From: JAAGZL01 sp050290785
GTDB lineage: Bacteria > Pseudomonadota > Gammaproteobacteria > Chromatiales > Chromatiaceae
Reading direction: 5' to 3'
Assembly (NCBI GenBank): GCA_050290785.1
Contig: JBNKIR010000008.1
Coordinates: 1 to 55,001 of the forward strand
DNA: 55,001 nt
Part shown: positions 24,535-32,789 of the stretch, piece after piece
Layout: every line of letters starts with the position of its first letter
Position numbering within the stretch: position 1 is the first letter of the stretch
The notes under the pieces: model-generated
The model's database searches: none
Seen by the model: the letters and a program-made list of their open reading frames with translations, nothing else
What the model was told of the DNA's origin: nothing
Made by a program: the position numbers and the translations under genes

Positions 24535-25683
24535 CTACTTCTCCGCTTTTCCTGAAATGACCACGGCCTTGGCTTCACCGCCGGGCTGCACCTTCTGCAG
24601 GCCCTCCAGGATCACCCGATCACCGTCCTTCAGGGCTCCGGTTACGATCCATGAGTCCTGGGTGGTGCCATGGGATACTACCTTGCGCACCTCCACTTGG
24701 TCCTTCCCGTTTACCACCAACACTGATGCACCCTGGGCATCCCGCTGCAGAGTGGCCTGGGGCAGGAGAAAGGCCTGCTCCAGATAACCCAGGGTCAGGC
24801 GCAGGTTTACGAACATGCCCGGAAGCAACTGATGTTCAGGATTGGGCACCACCGCACGCAAGGATATGGTGCCGGTGCCGGGATCGGCCACAGAGTCAGA
24901 GAAATCCATAGTCCCGGAATGGGCATAGTCGGTACCGTCCGACAATATTACAGAAACCGGCAGCTGCTTGCCGCCGGATAGTCCATCCATCTTGGCACCC
25001 TCGGCACGCAACTGCTGCAGTTCCGATACCGAGAGGCTGAAGTTTACATAAACCGGATCCATCTGCTCGATAGTGGTAAGCTGGGTCGCCTCCCCCTGTC
25101 CAACCAGAGCACCTTCGGTGACCAGTGCGCGTCCTGCGCGTCCTGCGATTGGCGCCGTGACTGTGGCATACCCCAGATCCAGCTGCGCCTTCTCCACATT
25201 GGCCTTGGCCTGCTTGACGGCCGCTGCAGTGGTGCGCTCGTTCGCGAGGGCCGTATCCCGATCCTGGGTTGAGAGCAGCTTCTTGGCAGCCAGCTCACGA
25301 TAACGCTTGGCGATTGACGCCGCATTGGCGGCATCCGCCTTGGCCTTGGCCAGGGCCGCCTCCTGCACATGCAGTTCCGCCGTCAATGGGGCCGGGTCGA
25401 TCTTAAACAGGGTCTGCCCCGCCTCCACATCGGTGCCTTCCTTATAGCTACGCTCCAGGATAATACCGGCCACACGCGCCCGCACCTCGGCCACGCGGAT
25501 GGAGGCCAGACGTCCCACCAGTTCTCTGGTCAAGGGCACAGACTGCGCATGGACATTTATAACCGTAACCTCCGGAGGCGGTCTCTGTGCCTGTCCCGCA
25601 CCCTGTTGCGACGATTCGCCGCAGGCTGAAATGAGCGTCACAACCAAACAAGTGAACAGAAAACGTAAATACGCTGACTTCAT
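24535..25683 (-). CDS. RND efflux periplasmic adaptor lipoprotein (AcrA/MexA type)
   Basis: The protein has 382 residues. The lipobox LISAC (cysteine at about residue 21) follows an N-terminal hydrophobic segment. The membrane-fusion layout is present: a lipoyl-like half motif (RVRARVAGIILERSYKEGTDVEAGQTLFKID), a long helical hairpin (AALAKAKADAANAAS and so on), the second lipoyl half (TVTAPIAGRAGRALVTEGALVGQ) and a C-terminal beta-barrel and membrane-proximal domain. It joins the RND pump to the outer-membrane channel. The ATG at 25683 is chosen because AGGAAG precedes it by seven bases. It is the first gene of a two-gene unit with the RND pump. Confidence 0.95.
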   Translation of the reverse strand: MKSAYLRFLFTCLVVTLISACGESSQQGAGQAQRPPPEVTVINVHAQSVPLTRELVGRLASIRVAEVRARVAGIILERSYKEGTDVEAGQTLFKIDPAPLTAELHVQEAALAKAKADAANAASIAKRYRELAAKKLLSTQDRDTALANERTTAAAVKQAKANVEKAQLDLGYATVTAPIAGRAGRALVTEGALVGQGEATQLTTIEQMDPVYVNFSLSVSELQQLRAEGAKMDGLSGGKQLPVSVILSDGTDYAHSGTMDFSDSVADPGTGTISLRAVVPNPEHQLLPGMFVNLRLTLGYLEQAFLLPQATLQRDAQGASVLVVNGKDQVEVRKVVSHGTTQDSWIVTGALKDGDRVILEGLQKVQPGGEAKAVVISGKAEK

Positions 25684-25857
25684 GGGTAACTTCCTGATTA
25701 ACGTCAAATATGATGCGGCTTAAAGCTAAAACTTATTTAGCCACATCAAGACCGCATAGTGTACAGCCTTTGTTGCCAGCGCCGCCAGGACATTCATGTA
25801 ACAAAATGTAACAGCGTTGCATCACAGACAGGAGCTTTTGCAGGTTTCAAGAAATAA

Positions 25858-25944
25858 GGGTCAGCAAACACTAACTTGCTAACCCTTTATTTATATGGTG
25901 GGTAGTATAAGAATCGAACCTATGACCAATGGATTAAAAAACCA
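25858..25944 (-). repeat. Left copy: decayed tRNA-Lys 3' half with terminator (att-like)
   Basis: Compared with 32541-32626, I count six substitutions and one inserted T over 83 bases. The copy contains the CCA end, acceptor and T-arm sequence and reaches the anticodon loop (ATTAAAAA), then diverges. Changes in the acceptor strand (GGGTAG instead of GGGTCG) would mispair, and the D-arm and 5' acceptor strand are absent, so it cannot be a functional tRNA. It is the displaced 3' end expected at the far side of an integrated element. Confidence 0.85.
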
Positions 25945-26157
25945 TCATAGAGTCCTTTAAAGACAAGGTGTTCAAACCAATTTCTGGACGGTATATCTGA
26001 CTTCACCATCTAATAAAACAAAGCAGTTAGAACTTGCTGGACAGTAGCATTTCAGCACTTCCCAAATCGCCATTGTGCTAACTAGCCACTAAAATAATGT
26101 AGTTCACATCATGGCGAGGCGGCATCAGCTGTACCCTGGATATTCCAGTAATGTATC

Positions 26158-26181
26158 TACCAATACCAATACCAATACCAA
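26158..26181. repeat. Hexanucleotide microsatellite (TACCAA) x4
   Basis: Four perfect copies of TACCAA in tandem lie about 470 bp upstream of the tpsA start and just left of the possible 47-codon ORF. Slippage in such tracts can change promoter spacing, but at this distance an effect on tpsA is speculative. Confidence 0.8.
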
Positions 26182-26219
26182 TAGTAGTTGTAATCTAATC
26201 CCTATACCTCAATGAATTC

Positions 26220-26363
26220 TTACTTTCTGTTACGCGCGAAGTGTACGCATTGCATGTCCCGGATCTGCTTTGGACTCGATCTCTCAGGACGGTTCATATA
26301 GGCCAGCGGTAGATAAGTAACTGCGGCAACTGCAATGGCAATAATGATGTTAATACGAATCAT
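26220..26363 (-). CDS. Possible 47-residue membrane protein inside the island
   Basis: The frame begins MIRINIIIAIAVAAVTYLPLAY, one hydrophobic helix, and continues with a basic polar tail containing one cysteine (about residue 40) and ending in ARNRK. GGAAAG lies about ten bases before the ATG. It is transcribed away from tpsA. No family is recognised. It could be a small membrane protein, an entry-gene remnant or a chance frame. Confidence 0.35.
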   Translation of the reverse strand: MIRINIIIAIAVAAVTYLPLAYMNRPERSSPKQIRDMQCVHFARNRK

Positions 26364-26649
26364 CGAAATTCGATCTTTCCATCGTAATTCTTATGCGTTA
26401 AGGAGTTAACTACTCCTATGTAGTAAATAGCGAGATTACAAGCCACCCATCTACCGGCATGGACCTAGCACTCTAATTAGAACATTAATTCCCGCCAAAA
26501 CAGTCAGACAGCAAACTATCAGATTCCACCATATAATTGTCGTATCGAAACAAAGGTGTTGTCTTGGGGCGCCAGCGTGGATTGAAAAAGGCAGAAAACT
26601 GTAGGATCATGGCGCCGTACGTTGAAAATAAAAAGAAGGGAGTGGGAGA

Positions 26650-29600
26650 ATGGCGATTACGGATAACGGTGGTTATGACAAACCGGCGATGGTCGGGCTC
26701 CCAACCATGATATCAGCACCATCAACAGCATTCGCTGAAAGCAAACTCCTATCCCTCGGCTGCACAGTGGTGCTGGCTGCGACACTACTCACCACACAGG
26801 CGCAGGCGCAACAGCTGCCGACCGGCGGCCAGGTAGTCGCTGGGCAAGGCAGCATAGCCAGCACCAGCACAACGATGACCGTGACGCAAAACACTGCCAA
26901 CATGGCCGTCAACTGGCAAAGCTTTTCGATCGGCCAGGGCAATACCGTCAATTTCGTGCAGCCCTCCGCCTCCGCCGTAGCACTCAACCGCGTGCTGGGT
27001 TCCGACGTCTCCGTCATTCAGGGCGCGCTGAATGCCAACGGCAAGATCTTCCTGATCAACCCCAACGGCGTTCTGTTCACGCCGACCGCACAAGTCAACG
27101 TCGGCAGCCTCGTGGCCTCGACGCTGAACATATCCACGGACGACTTCATGGCGGGCAACTACCGTTTTGAAGGCGCATCCAGCAACGCCATCACCAATCA
27201 GGGCAACATCACGGCCGCAAACGACGGCACCGTTGCGTTGATTGCCGCCAAGATCATCAACACCGGACAAATCGACACGCCGCAAGGCAATGTCCTGATG
27301 GCGGCAGGCAACAAGGTCACGCTGGACATGGGAGGCCCGGTCAAGATTCAGGTCGAGAAAGGCGCGCTGGAGGCGCTTATCGAGCAAGGCGGTGGCGTGC
27401 GTGCCGATGGCGGTCTCGTATATCTCACCGCCAAGGCGGCTGGCGAACTGGCGACCGCAGTGATCAACCACACCGGCATCACGGAAGCCCGCACGCTGAC
27501 CACCGGAGAAAAAGGCGAAATCATCTTGCTTGGCGATATGGCGCAAGGCGAAACCATCGTGGGCGGCAGGCTGGATGCCAGCGCACCGAATGGCGGAGAT
27601 GGCGGGTTTATCGAGACCAGTGCGGCAGAGGTTAGATATCTGGACGGCTTCTTGGTCACGGCCGGCTCCGCCTACGGCCAGGGTGGACTGTGGCTGATTG
27701 ACCCGGCTGATGCGGCAATCGATCAGACAATCGCTGACGGCTATGTGACGACATTGAATACCGGTACCTCGGTTTTAAACGAGGTCACTGGCAATATCAC
27801 CCTGAACAATGGCGTCAGCATTGCCAAGACGGCCGGCGGTGACGCCACTCTGACGTTTAAGGCGACGGGCAACGTTATACTCGATTACAACAGCTCAATC
27901 ACTTCAACCAGCGGGGCGTTGAATACTATTCTTTGGGCGGACTCCGACGCCACCAACGGCGGTTACATCAACATCAACGACACCACCATCAAGAGCAACG
28001 GCGGCGATATCAGCTTCGTTGGCGGAGTGGGCGGAACCGGGTATGCTGAGGGCACAAGCACCCAGACCGCATCTCCTCCCCACCAGGACGGCATTTCAAT
28101 CGCGAGCAGCACAGTGGATAGCCGCGTTTACATCGCTGGCACCCCGCAAACCAGCGGGGGTGGAACAATCACGTTAAGAGGCAAGGGCTACGCAGGAAAT
28201 CTGGTCAATCATGGTGGCGGGTTGTGGGCCGGCTTCGGTTCTATCTACACTGGTGGCGGCAACCTCGTCATGGATGTACAGGCGCAGGAGAACACTGGCG
28301 CCACTGAGGTCGGCATCCGCTATGGCGCCTATCTAGACGGTATGACGATCAGCACCAACGGCGGAGATGTGCAGATCAGCACGGCGTCGCCGTCCGCCAT
28401 TTGGACGGGCTTCCATAGTAACAGCAGCCTGAACGCTGGCGCGGGAGACATCACCCTATCGACCGATCAAATCAGTCTGAGCGGTACATTTAGCGGCACC
28501 GGAACGTTGTCCGTCCAGCCGATCACATCGGGCACGACCATTGGTCTTGCGGGCGGCGCAGGTACGCTGAATATCAATGCCACGGAGTGGGGGTATTTCC
28601 AGAATGGCTTCTCCAGCATCACCATTGGAAATTCCACGTCTGGCGCCATTACAGTTGGTGGCTCGGTCACGTCAAATGATGATCTGAACCTCATCAATAA
28701 CTCCACCATCGCCATCAATGGCGCTTTAACGGTTAATAATAATCTGACCATGACCAGTGGCGGTGCAATCACCCAGACCCAGGCGCTGGATGTAAACGAG
28801 ACAACCACCATTACCGCCGGTCCCGGTAATAATGTCACTCTGAATAACGCCGGCAATGACTTTTCCGGAGCGGTTACTGTTGTCAGCGGCAATGACGTCA
28901 GCCTGCGGGATAGCAATGCCCTCGTTCTTGCCGCTTCCACCATCTCAGGCGACCTGACCTTGGTGTCCGGTGGCAATATCACCCAATCAGATTCCTTAAG
29001 TGTTACCGGCACGACCAGCATCACGGCAAATGACATCACCTTGACCGATGCCTCTAACGATTTCACCGGTGCGGTTTCGATGATAGCCGGCAATAACGTC
29101 AGCCTACGGGATAGCAATGCTATCGTTCTTGCCGCTTCCACCATCTCAGGCGACCTGACCTTGGTGTCCGGCGGCAATATCACCCAAACAGATGCCTTAA
29201 GCGTTACCGGAACGACCAGTATCACGACCGGGTCATCAAATGACATCACCTTGATCAATAACTCCAATGACTTTACCGGTGCGGTCTCGATCGTCTCCGG
29301 TAACAACGTTTCGCTTATTGACAGCAACGCCATGACGCTCGGCGCGGTCAACGCTATCGGCACGGTGGATATCGCCACCCTCACGGGCGACCTCACCCTG
29401 ACCGGCGCGGTCTCCACGACCAATGCCACCTCCAGCGCCATGAAACTCAACGCGGGCAAGAGCACGGCGGCTGGTACATCGAGCGGCGGCAATATCGTTG
29501 TCAGCGGCGGTTCGGTGAGCGTGGGAGCGGGAGGTACGGCACAACTGTATTCCGGTAGTCTGTCCGGCAGCACGAATCTGGCAACCTTGGTGGGAGCGGG

Positions 29601-30699
29601 TAGTGGCAGATTCCGCTATAACGCAGATGAGACCACAGACTTTTCGGCAGGCAGCTGGACGGCTTTAGGCACCGGACTGTATGTAATCTACCGCGAGCAA
29701 CCGACCGTAACCATCACTGCAAGCGATGACACCAAGACCTATGATAGCGCCGCTTACAGCGGTGGCAACGGCTATACCGGCAGTGGTTTTGTCAACGGAG
29801 ACACCATCGCGAGCATTACCGGCACGCCAGCCTATGGTGGCACTGCCCAGGGCGCGACCAATGCCGGCACCTACACGCTCAGCCTCAGCGGCCTCGGTAA
29901 CGGTTTGGGGTATGCCCTTTCCTATACAGACGGCACGCTAACCATCAACAAGGCGGCTCTGACGATTTCCTCCGCCGACGTAACCAAGACCTACGATGGC
30001 ACCACCAGTGCGGCCGGTTCGGCCACAGTTACGGCTGGGACGCTGTTCGGCTCCGACGCGATTTCCGGCGGTACCTTTGCCTTCAACGACAAGAACGCAG
30101 GCAGCAACAAGACGGTTACCGTTTCCGGCGTCACCGTCTCCGACGGCAATTCGGGCAACAACTACACGGTGAGCTACACCGACAACACCACCAGCACTAT
30201 CAACAAGGCAATGCTGACTGTCACGGCAGACGACCAAACAAGGCCCTACGGCGCGCCAAACCCGACGTTCACGCAAACTATCAGCGGTTTTGTGAACGGA
30301 GAGAACGCGATCACCGCTGGTATCACAGGCTCGGCCGTCGGCAGCAGCACAGCCACCGCCAGCAGTGCTGCGGGCGCCTATGTCATCACCGGCAGTACCG
30401 GCTCGCTGGCGGCGGGCAACTACAACTTTATGGCGGCTGACGGCACGCTGATGATCACGGCCACGTCGTCAGCACAACAATCAGCAGTGCAAGCGGCCCA
30501 AATGCTGCCTCCAACCGGCGCACTCCCTCTCAGCATTTCTGGTGGGCTGGAGTTTGTGGACGTACCGGCCGGAACGAGCGGCAGCACGGCTCCGTTAGTT
30601 GCTCAGCTACCGGAAGGCGGCACACAGGCGCTTGCCGACATGGTGCGCATCTTCGTGAAAGACGGCGGAATTCTGTACGAACGGGACAAGCGCCAATAA
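26650..30699 (+). CDS. TpsA-type two-partner secretion exoprotein with MBG/YDG repeats
   Basis: The protein has 1349 residues. It has an extended N-terminus with a hydrophobic signal core (about 36-54). The TPS (haemagglutination activity) domain spans about 55-310 and includes NRVLG (113-117) and NPNG (137-140), which are recognised by the partner transporter. A beta-helix region follows, then near-identical 67-70-residue repeats at about 735-900, then MBG/YDG-type modules (about 1015-1280: TKTYDSAAYSG, TKTYDGTTSA, TRPYGAPNP). The tail ends in a short conserved block (VRIFVKDGG). It is expected to be secreted through TpsB, 32 bp downstream, and to act at the surface in adhesion or aggregation (inference). 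It is short for this class. The GGGAGA before the ATG is acceptable. Confidence 0.9.
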   Translation: MAITDNGGYDKPAMVGLPTMISAPSTAFAESKLLSLGCTVVLAATLLTTQAQAQQLPTGGQVVAGQGSIASTSTTMTVTQNTANMAVNWQSFSIGQGNTVNFVQPSASAVALNRVLGSDVSVIQGALNANGKIFLINPNGVLFTPTAQVNVGSLVASTLNISTDDFMAGNYRFEGASSNAITNQGNITAANDGTVALIAAKIINTGQIDTPQGNVLMAAGNKVTLDMGGPVKIQVEKGALEALIEQGGGVRADGGLVYLTAKAAGELATAVINHTGITEARTLTTGEKGEIILLGDMAQGETIVGGRLDASAPNGGDGGFIETSAAEVRYLDGFLVTAGSAYGQGGLWLIDPADAAIDQTIADGYVTTLNTGTSVLNEVTGNITLNNGVSIAKTAGGDATLTFKATGNVILDYNSSITSTSGALNTILWADSDATNGGYININDTTIKSNGGDISFVGGVGGTGYAEGTSTQTASPPHQDGISIASSTVDSRVYIAGTPQTSGGGTITLRGKGYAGNLVNHGGGLWAGFGSIYTGGGNLVMDVQAQENTGATEVGIRYGAYLDGMTISTNGGDVQISTASPSAIWTGFHSNSSLNAGAGDITLSTDQISLSGTFSGTGTLSVQPITSGTTIGLAGGAGTLNINATEWGYFQNGFSSITIGNSTSGAITVGGSVTSNDDLNLINNSTIAINGALTVNNNLTMTSGGAITQTQALDVNETTTITAGPGNNVTLNNAGNDFSGAVTVVSGNDVSLRDSNALVLAASTISGDLTLVSGGNITQSDSLSVTGTTSITANDITLTDASNDFTGAVSMIAGNNVSLRDSNAIVLAASTISGDLTLVSGGNITQTDALSVTGTTSITTGSSNDITLINNSNDFTGAVSIVSGNNVSLIDSNAMTLGAVNAIGTVDIATLTGDLTLTGAVSTTNATSSAMKLNAGKSTAAGTSSGGNIVVSGGSVSVGAGGTAQLYSGSLSGSTNLATLVGAGSGRFRYNADETTDFSAGSWTALGTGLYVIYREQPTVTITASDDTKTYDSAAYSGGNGYTGSGFVNGDTIASITGTPAYGGTAQGATNAGTYTLSLSGLGNGLGYALSYTDGTLTINKAALTISSADVTKTYDGTTSAAGSATVTAGTLFGSDAISGGTFAFNDKNAGSNKTVTVSGVTVSDGNSGNNYTVSYTDNTTSTINKAMLTVTADDQTRPYGAPNPTFTQTISGFVNGENAITAGITGSAVGSSTATASSAAGAYVITGSTGSLAAGNYNFMAADGTLMITATSSAQQSAVQAAQMLPPTGALPLSISGGLEFVDVPAGTSGSTAPLVAQLPEGGTQALADMVRIFVKDGGILYERDKRQ
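28855..29345 (+). repeat. Near-identical tandem repeats inside tpsA
   Basis: Unit 1 (28855-29055, 201 bp) and unit 2 (29056-29265, 210 bp) share long identical stretches, for example the whole segment coding AASTISGDLTLVSGGNIT. A third, diverged partial unit follows to about 29345. The 9-bp difference is a three-residue insertion (TGS). Units keep the reading frame. Such sequence identity implies recent duplication or continuing homogenisation and allows length change by recombination. Confidence 0.9.
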
Positions 30700-30731
30700 T
30701 CAATTGATCGAATTTGATACGGAGTCCATCG

Positions 30732-32390
30732 ATGAATTTTCTAAAGACCACGCTGGCCCTTGCCTTGGCCAGCGCCCTGCCCGCATTCGGACAACAACCT
30801 CCCGACGCCGGGCGCGTCCTGCAAGAGAACCGCTTACCGACGCTGACGGTGCCGCAACCGGGCACGAGCCTTTCCATTCCCTCACGATCTGCAAAGGAAG
30901 TCGCACCTGGCGGGGCGACCGTCATTCTGAAGGGCGTGCAATTCTCGGGTAATACCTGCTTCTCTGAAGCGGAACTCCAGAAGGTTGTCGGCGATGTCTC
31001 GGGCCAATCATTCGATCTCGCAGGATTGTACGGTATCGCAGAAAAGATCACGCAGCACTACCACGCGAACGGCTTTCCCTTTGCCCGCGCCTTCCTTCCT
31101 GGCCAGAACGTTACCGATGGCGTTATTCGTCTCGACATCGTGGAGGGACGGTTCGGCAAGGTGCTGGCCCAAGGCGATGCAAATCTGAGCAGCGGCGCCC
31201 AGCGTTTCCTCGCATCGCTGGAACCGGGAGCGGTGATAGAATCTGATCCGCTGGAGCGCGCCACGTTGATCCTCAACGACCAACCCGGCATCAAGACGAT
31301 GCCTATCCTGCGCCCCGGGCAGGAGCTGGGCACCGGCGACCTGGTCGTCGAGGTCAGCCGCACTCCCTTGATCCGCGGCGATGTGGGACTGGACAATCAC
31401 GGCAACCGCTACACCGGCGAGACGCGTCTGCACGCCAATCTCCAGATCGACAGCCCTTTCCTCTTGGGCGACCAGATCACGATCCGCTCGCTTTACAGTG
31501 AAGAAGACCTCTGGCTGGGTAGCATCGGTTACAGCGTACCGCTCGGCGCATCCGGGTTGCGCGCCAATGCGTCCTATGCCCACACCAGCTACCAACTAGG
31601 TAAGGACTTCACCAGTCTGGACGCCCACGGCACGGCACAGGTAACCAGCGCCGGACTCTCCTACCCTGTGATTCGCTCGCAGCAAAGCAACCTGACGCTG
31701 GCCGCGTCCTGGCAACACAAGAAACTCAACGATCAGCAAGACAGTTCCAATACGGATAACGACAAATCCAGCACTAGCGGTGTTATGTCCATGTCGTTCG
31801 ATCATCGCGACGGTCTGGGTGGTGGTGGCATTACCTACGGTGTTTTGTCCTGGACGGCCGGCCATCTGAAGCTGGACTCGGAACTCGAGGCAACCGATCG
31901 CAGCAGTCATACCGACACGCGCGGCAGCTTCAACAAGTGGAATCTGGATCTGGCCCGACTACAGATGCTTCCGGCCAATTTCAGCCTGCTCGGCCGGCTG
32001 TCGTTCCAGGGGGCTGACAGCAACCTGGACAGTTCGGAGGATTTCAGCCTCGGCGGTCCCAACGGCGTGCACGCCTACCCGGTAGGTGAAGGCATCGGCG
32101 ACGAGGGATGGCTCGCGCAAATCGAACTGCGCTACAAACTGGGCGACTTCAGCCCCTACCTCTTCCACGACGCTGGTGGGGTTAGAATCAATGCGAAACC
32201 GGGTTCCATCACGCCCTCAGTGACGGATAACAGGCGCAACGTCTCCGGATCGGGCGTTGGAGTCCGTTACGCGCACGAGCATTGGAATGCCGATCTGAGC
32301 CTTGCGTGGCGCAACCATGGCGGGGAACCTACGTCCGATACCAGCGATCGCAGGCCACGGGCCTGGGCAACGATGTCCTACCGGTTCTGA
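30732..32390 (+). CDS. TpsB outer-membrane transporter (ShlB/FhaC/HecB family)
   Basis: The protein has 552 residues from the ATG at 30732, preceded by GGAG; an in-frame ATG six codons earlier has no ribosome-binding site. A signal peptide (cleavage after PAFG) is followed by a proline-rich helix segment, then a POTRA pair (VILKGVQFSGNTCFSEAEL; FPFARAFLPGQNVTDGVIRLDIVEGRFG). The C-terminal half is a 16-strand barrel with alternating polar/apolar strands, the GDVGLDNHGNRYTGETRL strand and VRGY-like loop (VHAYPVGE). It ends in Phe, as outer-membrane proteins do. Its substrate should be the neighbouring TpsA. It completes the island operon. Confidence 0.93.
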   Translation: MNFLKTTLALALASALPAFGQQPPDAGRVLQENRLPTLTVPQPGTSLSIPSRSAKEVAPGGATVILKGVQFSGNTCFSEAELQKVVGDVSGQSFDLAGLYGIAEKITQHYHANGFPFARAFLPGQNVTDGVIRLDIVEGRFGKVLAQGDANLSSGAQRFLASLEPGAVIESDPLERATLILNDQPGIKTMPILRPGQELGTGDLVVEVSRTPLIRGDVGLDNHGNRYTGETRLHANLQIDSPFLLGDQITIRSLYSEEDLWLGSIGYSVPLGASGLRANASYAHTSYQLGKDFTSLDAHGTAQVTSAGLSYPVIRSQQSNLTLAASWQHKKLNDQQDSSNTDNDKSSTSGVMSMSFDHRDGLGGGGITYGVLSWTAGHLKLDSELEATDRSSHTDTRGSFNKWNLDLARLQMLPANFSLLGRLSFQGADSNLDSSEDFSLGGPNGVHAYPVGEGIGDEGWLAQIELRYKLGDFSPYLFHDAGGVRINAKPGSITPSVTDNRRNVSGSGVGVRYAHEHWNADLSLAWRNHGGEPTSDTSDRRPRAWATMSYRF

Positions 32391-32577
32391 GCAAACCAAT
32401 CGGTCTCGCGTTGATGCCTCTTCAACGCTGGACGCCATGAGCGATTATTTAGATTCAGACCGCAGTGTGACCAACCACCACTACCTCAGAAAGCCCAAAA
32501 AAGTTGTGGGGCTGCGCTATGCGGACGGGAAAAACATAAAGGGTTAGCAAGTACTAACCTGCTAACCCTTATTTATA
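32391..32577. other. Right end of the island, between tpsB and tRNA-Lys
   Basis: These 187 bp have no gene I can support and no terminator for tpsB before the tRNA terminator hairpin. Direct repeat sequence begins at 32541. No integrase remnant was recognised. Confidence 0.5.
32530..32568 (-). terminator. tRNA-Lys terminator
   Basis: On the minus strand a 9-bp stem (GGGTTAGCA/TGCTAACCC, 10-nt loop, 32541-32568) is followed by TTTATGTTTTT. It lies ten bases past the tRNA CCA end. The same hairpin, slightly changed, is carried in the left repeat, so the terminator is part of the duplicated site. Confidence 0.8.
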
Positions 32578-32626
32578 TGGTGGGTCGTATAGGAATCGAA
32601 CCTATGACCAATGGATTAAAAATCCA
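32541..32626 (-). repeat. Right copy of the tRNA-Lys 3' repeat (att-like)
   Basis: This copy overlaps the functional tRNA gene (its 3' half) and terminator. It matches the left copy at 25858-25944 with six substitutions and a one-base gap, and identity stops just past the anticodon loop. That boundary is typical for tRNA-targeting integrases, whose crossover often lies in the anticodon or T-loop region. Confidence 0.85.
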
Positions 32627-32653
32627 CTGCTCTACCGTCTGAGCTAACGACCC
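32578..32653 (-). tRNA. tRNA-Lys (anticodon TTT)
   Basis: It is 76 nt including an encoded CCA end. The acceptor arms GGGTCGT and ACGACCC pair perfectly, the discriminator is A, the D-arm starts TAGCTCAG and the T-loop is GTTCGATTC. The anticodon loop TTTTTAA gives anticodon TTT, for lysine. A consensus promoter stands upstream and a hairpin terminator downstream. It is intact, and serves as the insertion site of the adjacent island. Confidence 0.97.
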
Positions 32654-32671
32654 GAATGATAGAAGCGCGTG

Positions 32672-32699
32672 ATTATACCGGACGATCCCCCGCTGTCAA
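32672..32699 (-). promoter_or_regulatory. Sigma-70 promoter of tRNA-Lys
   Basis: On the minus strand TTGACA (32694-32699) and TATAAT (32672-32677) are separated by 16 bp; both hexamers are perfect consensus. A GC-rich discriminator (CACGCGC) follows, which is usual for stable-RNA promoters under stringent control. The predicted start is near 32665, about 12 bp before the tRNA. Confidence 0.9.
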
Positions 32700-32789
32700 A
32701 GCGGTATAGGCCATGTCGATAACCAGCCCTGCTCTCAAATAGGGTCAGGCACCAGGAAGGCGTTACTTTTGGCTACGTGCGAACAGGAT

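Larger units (their letters stand above)
25945..26649. other. Island entry region, upstream of tpsA
   Basis: These 705 bp lack any long frame. They contain a (TACCAA)4 tract at 26158-26181, a possible 47-codon membrane ORF on the minus strand (26220-26363), and an inverted repeat (GGCGCCA at 26568-26574, TGGCGCC at 26610-26616) in the likely tpsA leader. No integrase fragment, transposase or recognisable riboswitch was seen. The tpsA promoter must lie here, but no convincing -35/-10 pair was identified. Confidence 0.5.
25858..32626. mobile_element. Genomic island in tRNA-Lys, bounded by duplicated tRNA 3' ends
   Basis: Two direct repeats of about 83 bp (25858-25944 and 32541-32626) flank this segment. 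Each holds the tRNA-Lys terminator hairpin plus the 3' half of the tRNA as far as the anticodon loop. The intact gene is at the right end with its own promoter. The left copy lacks the 5' half. This is how an element looks after site-specific integration at a tRNA 3' end, where the attachment site restores the tRNA. Cargo is tpsA-tpsB and a possible small membrane ORF. No integrase or excisionase frame is present, so the element is fixed, was moved in trans, or is a remnant. Confidence 0.75.

Noticed and set aside
25896..25944. Second tRNA-Lys gene
   Set aside because: The sequence has only the 3' half, with acceptor mutations and no D-arm or promoter. It is a fragment duplicated by integration.
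26521..26649. Cyclic di-GMP riboswitch in front of tpsA
   Set aside because: The conserved GEMM motif sequences are absent; only one 7-bp pairing was seen.
28855..29345. CRISPR or other repeat array
   Set aside because: Units are 201-210 bp, in frame and coding, with no short repeats or unique spacers.
28467..29573. A 368-residue minus-strand frame inside tpsA
   Set aside because: It is a long antisense frame created by the repetitive, GC-rich coding sequence. It has no ribosome-binding site, no recognisable family, and is entirely within the well-supported tpsA gene.
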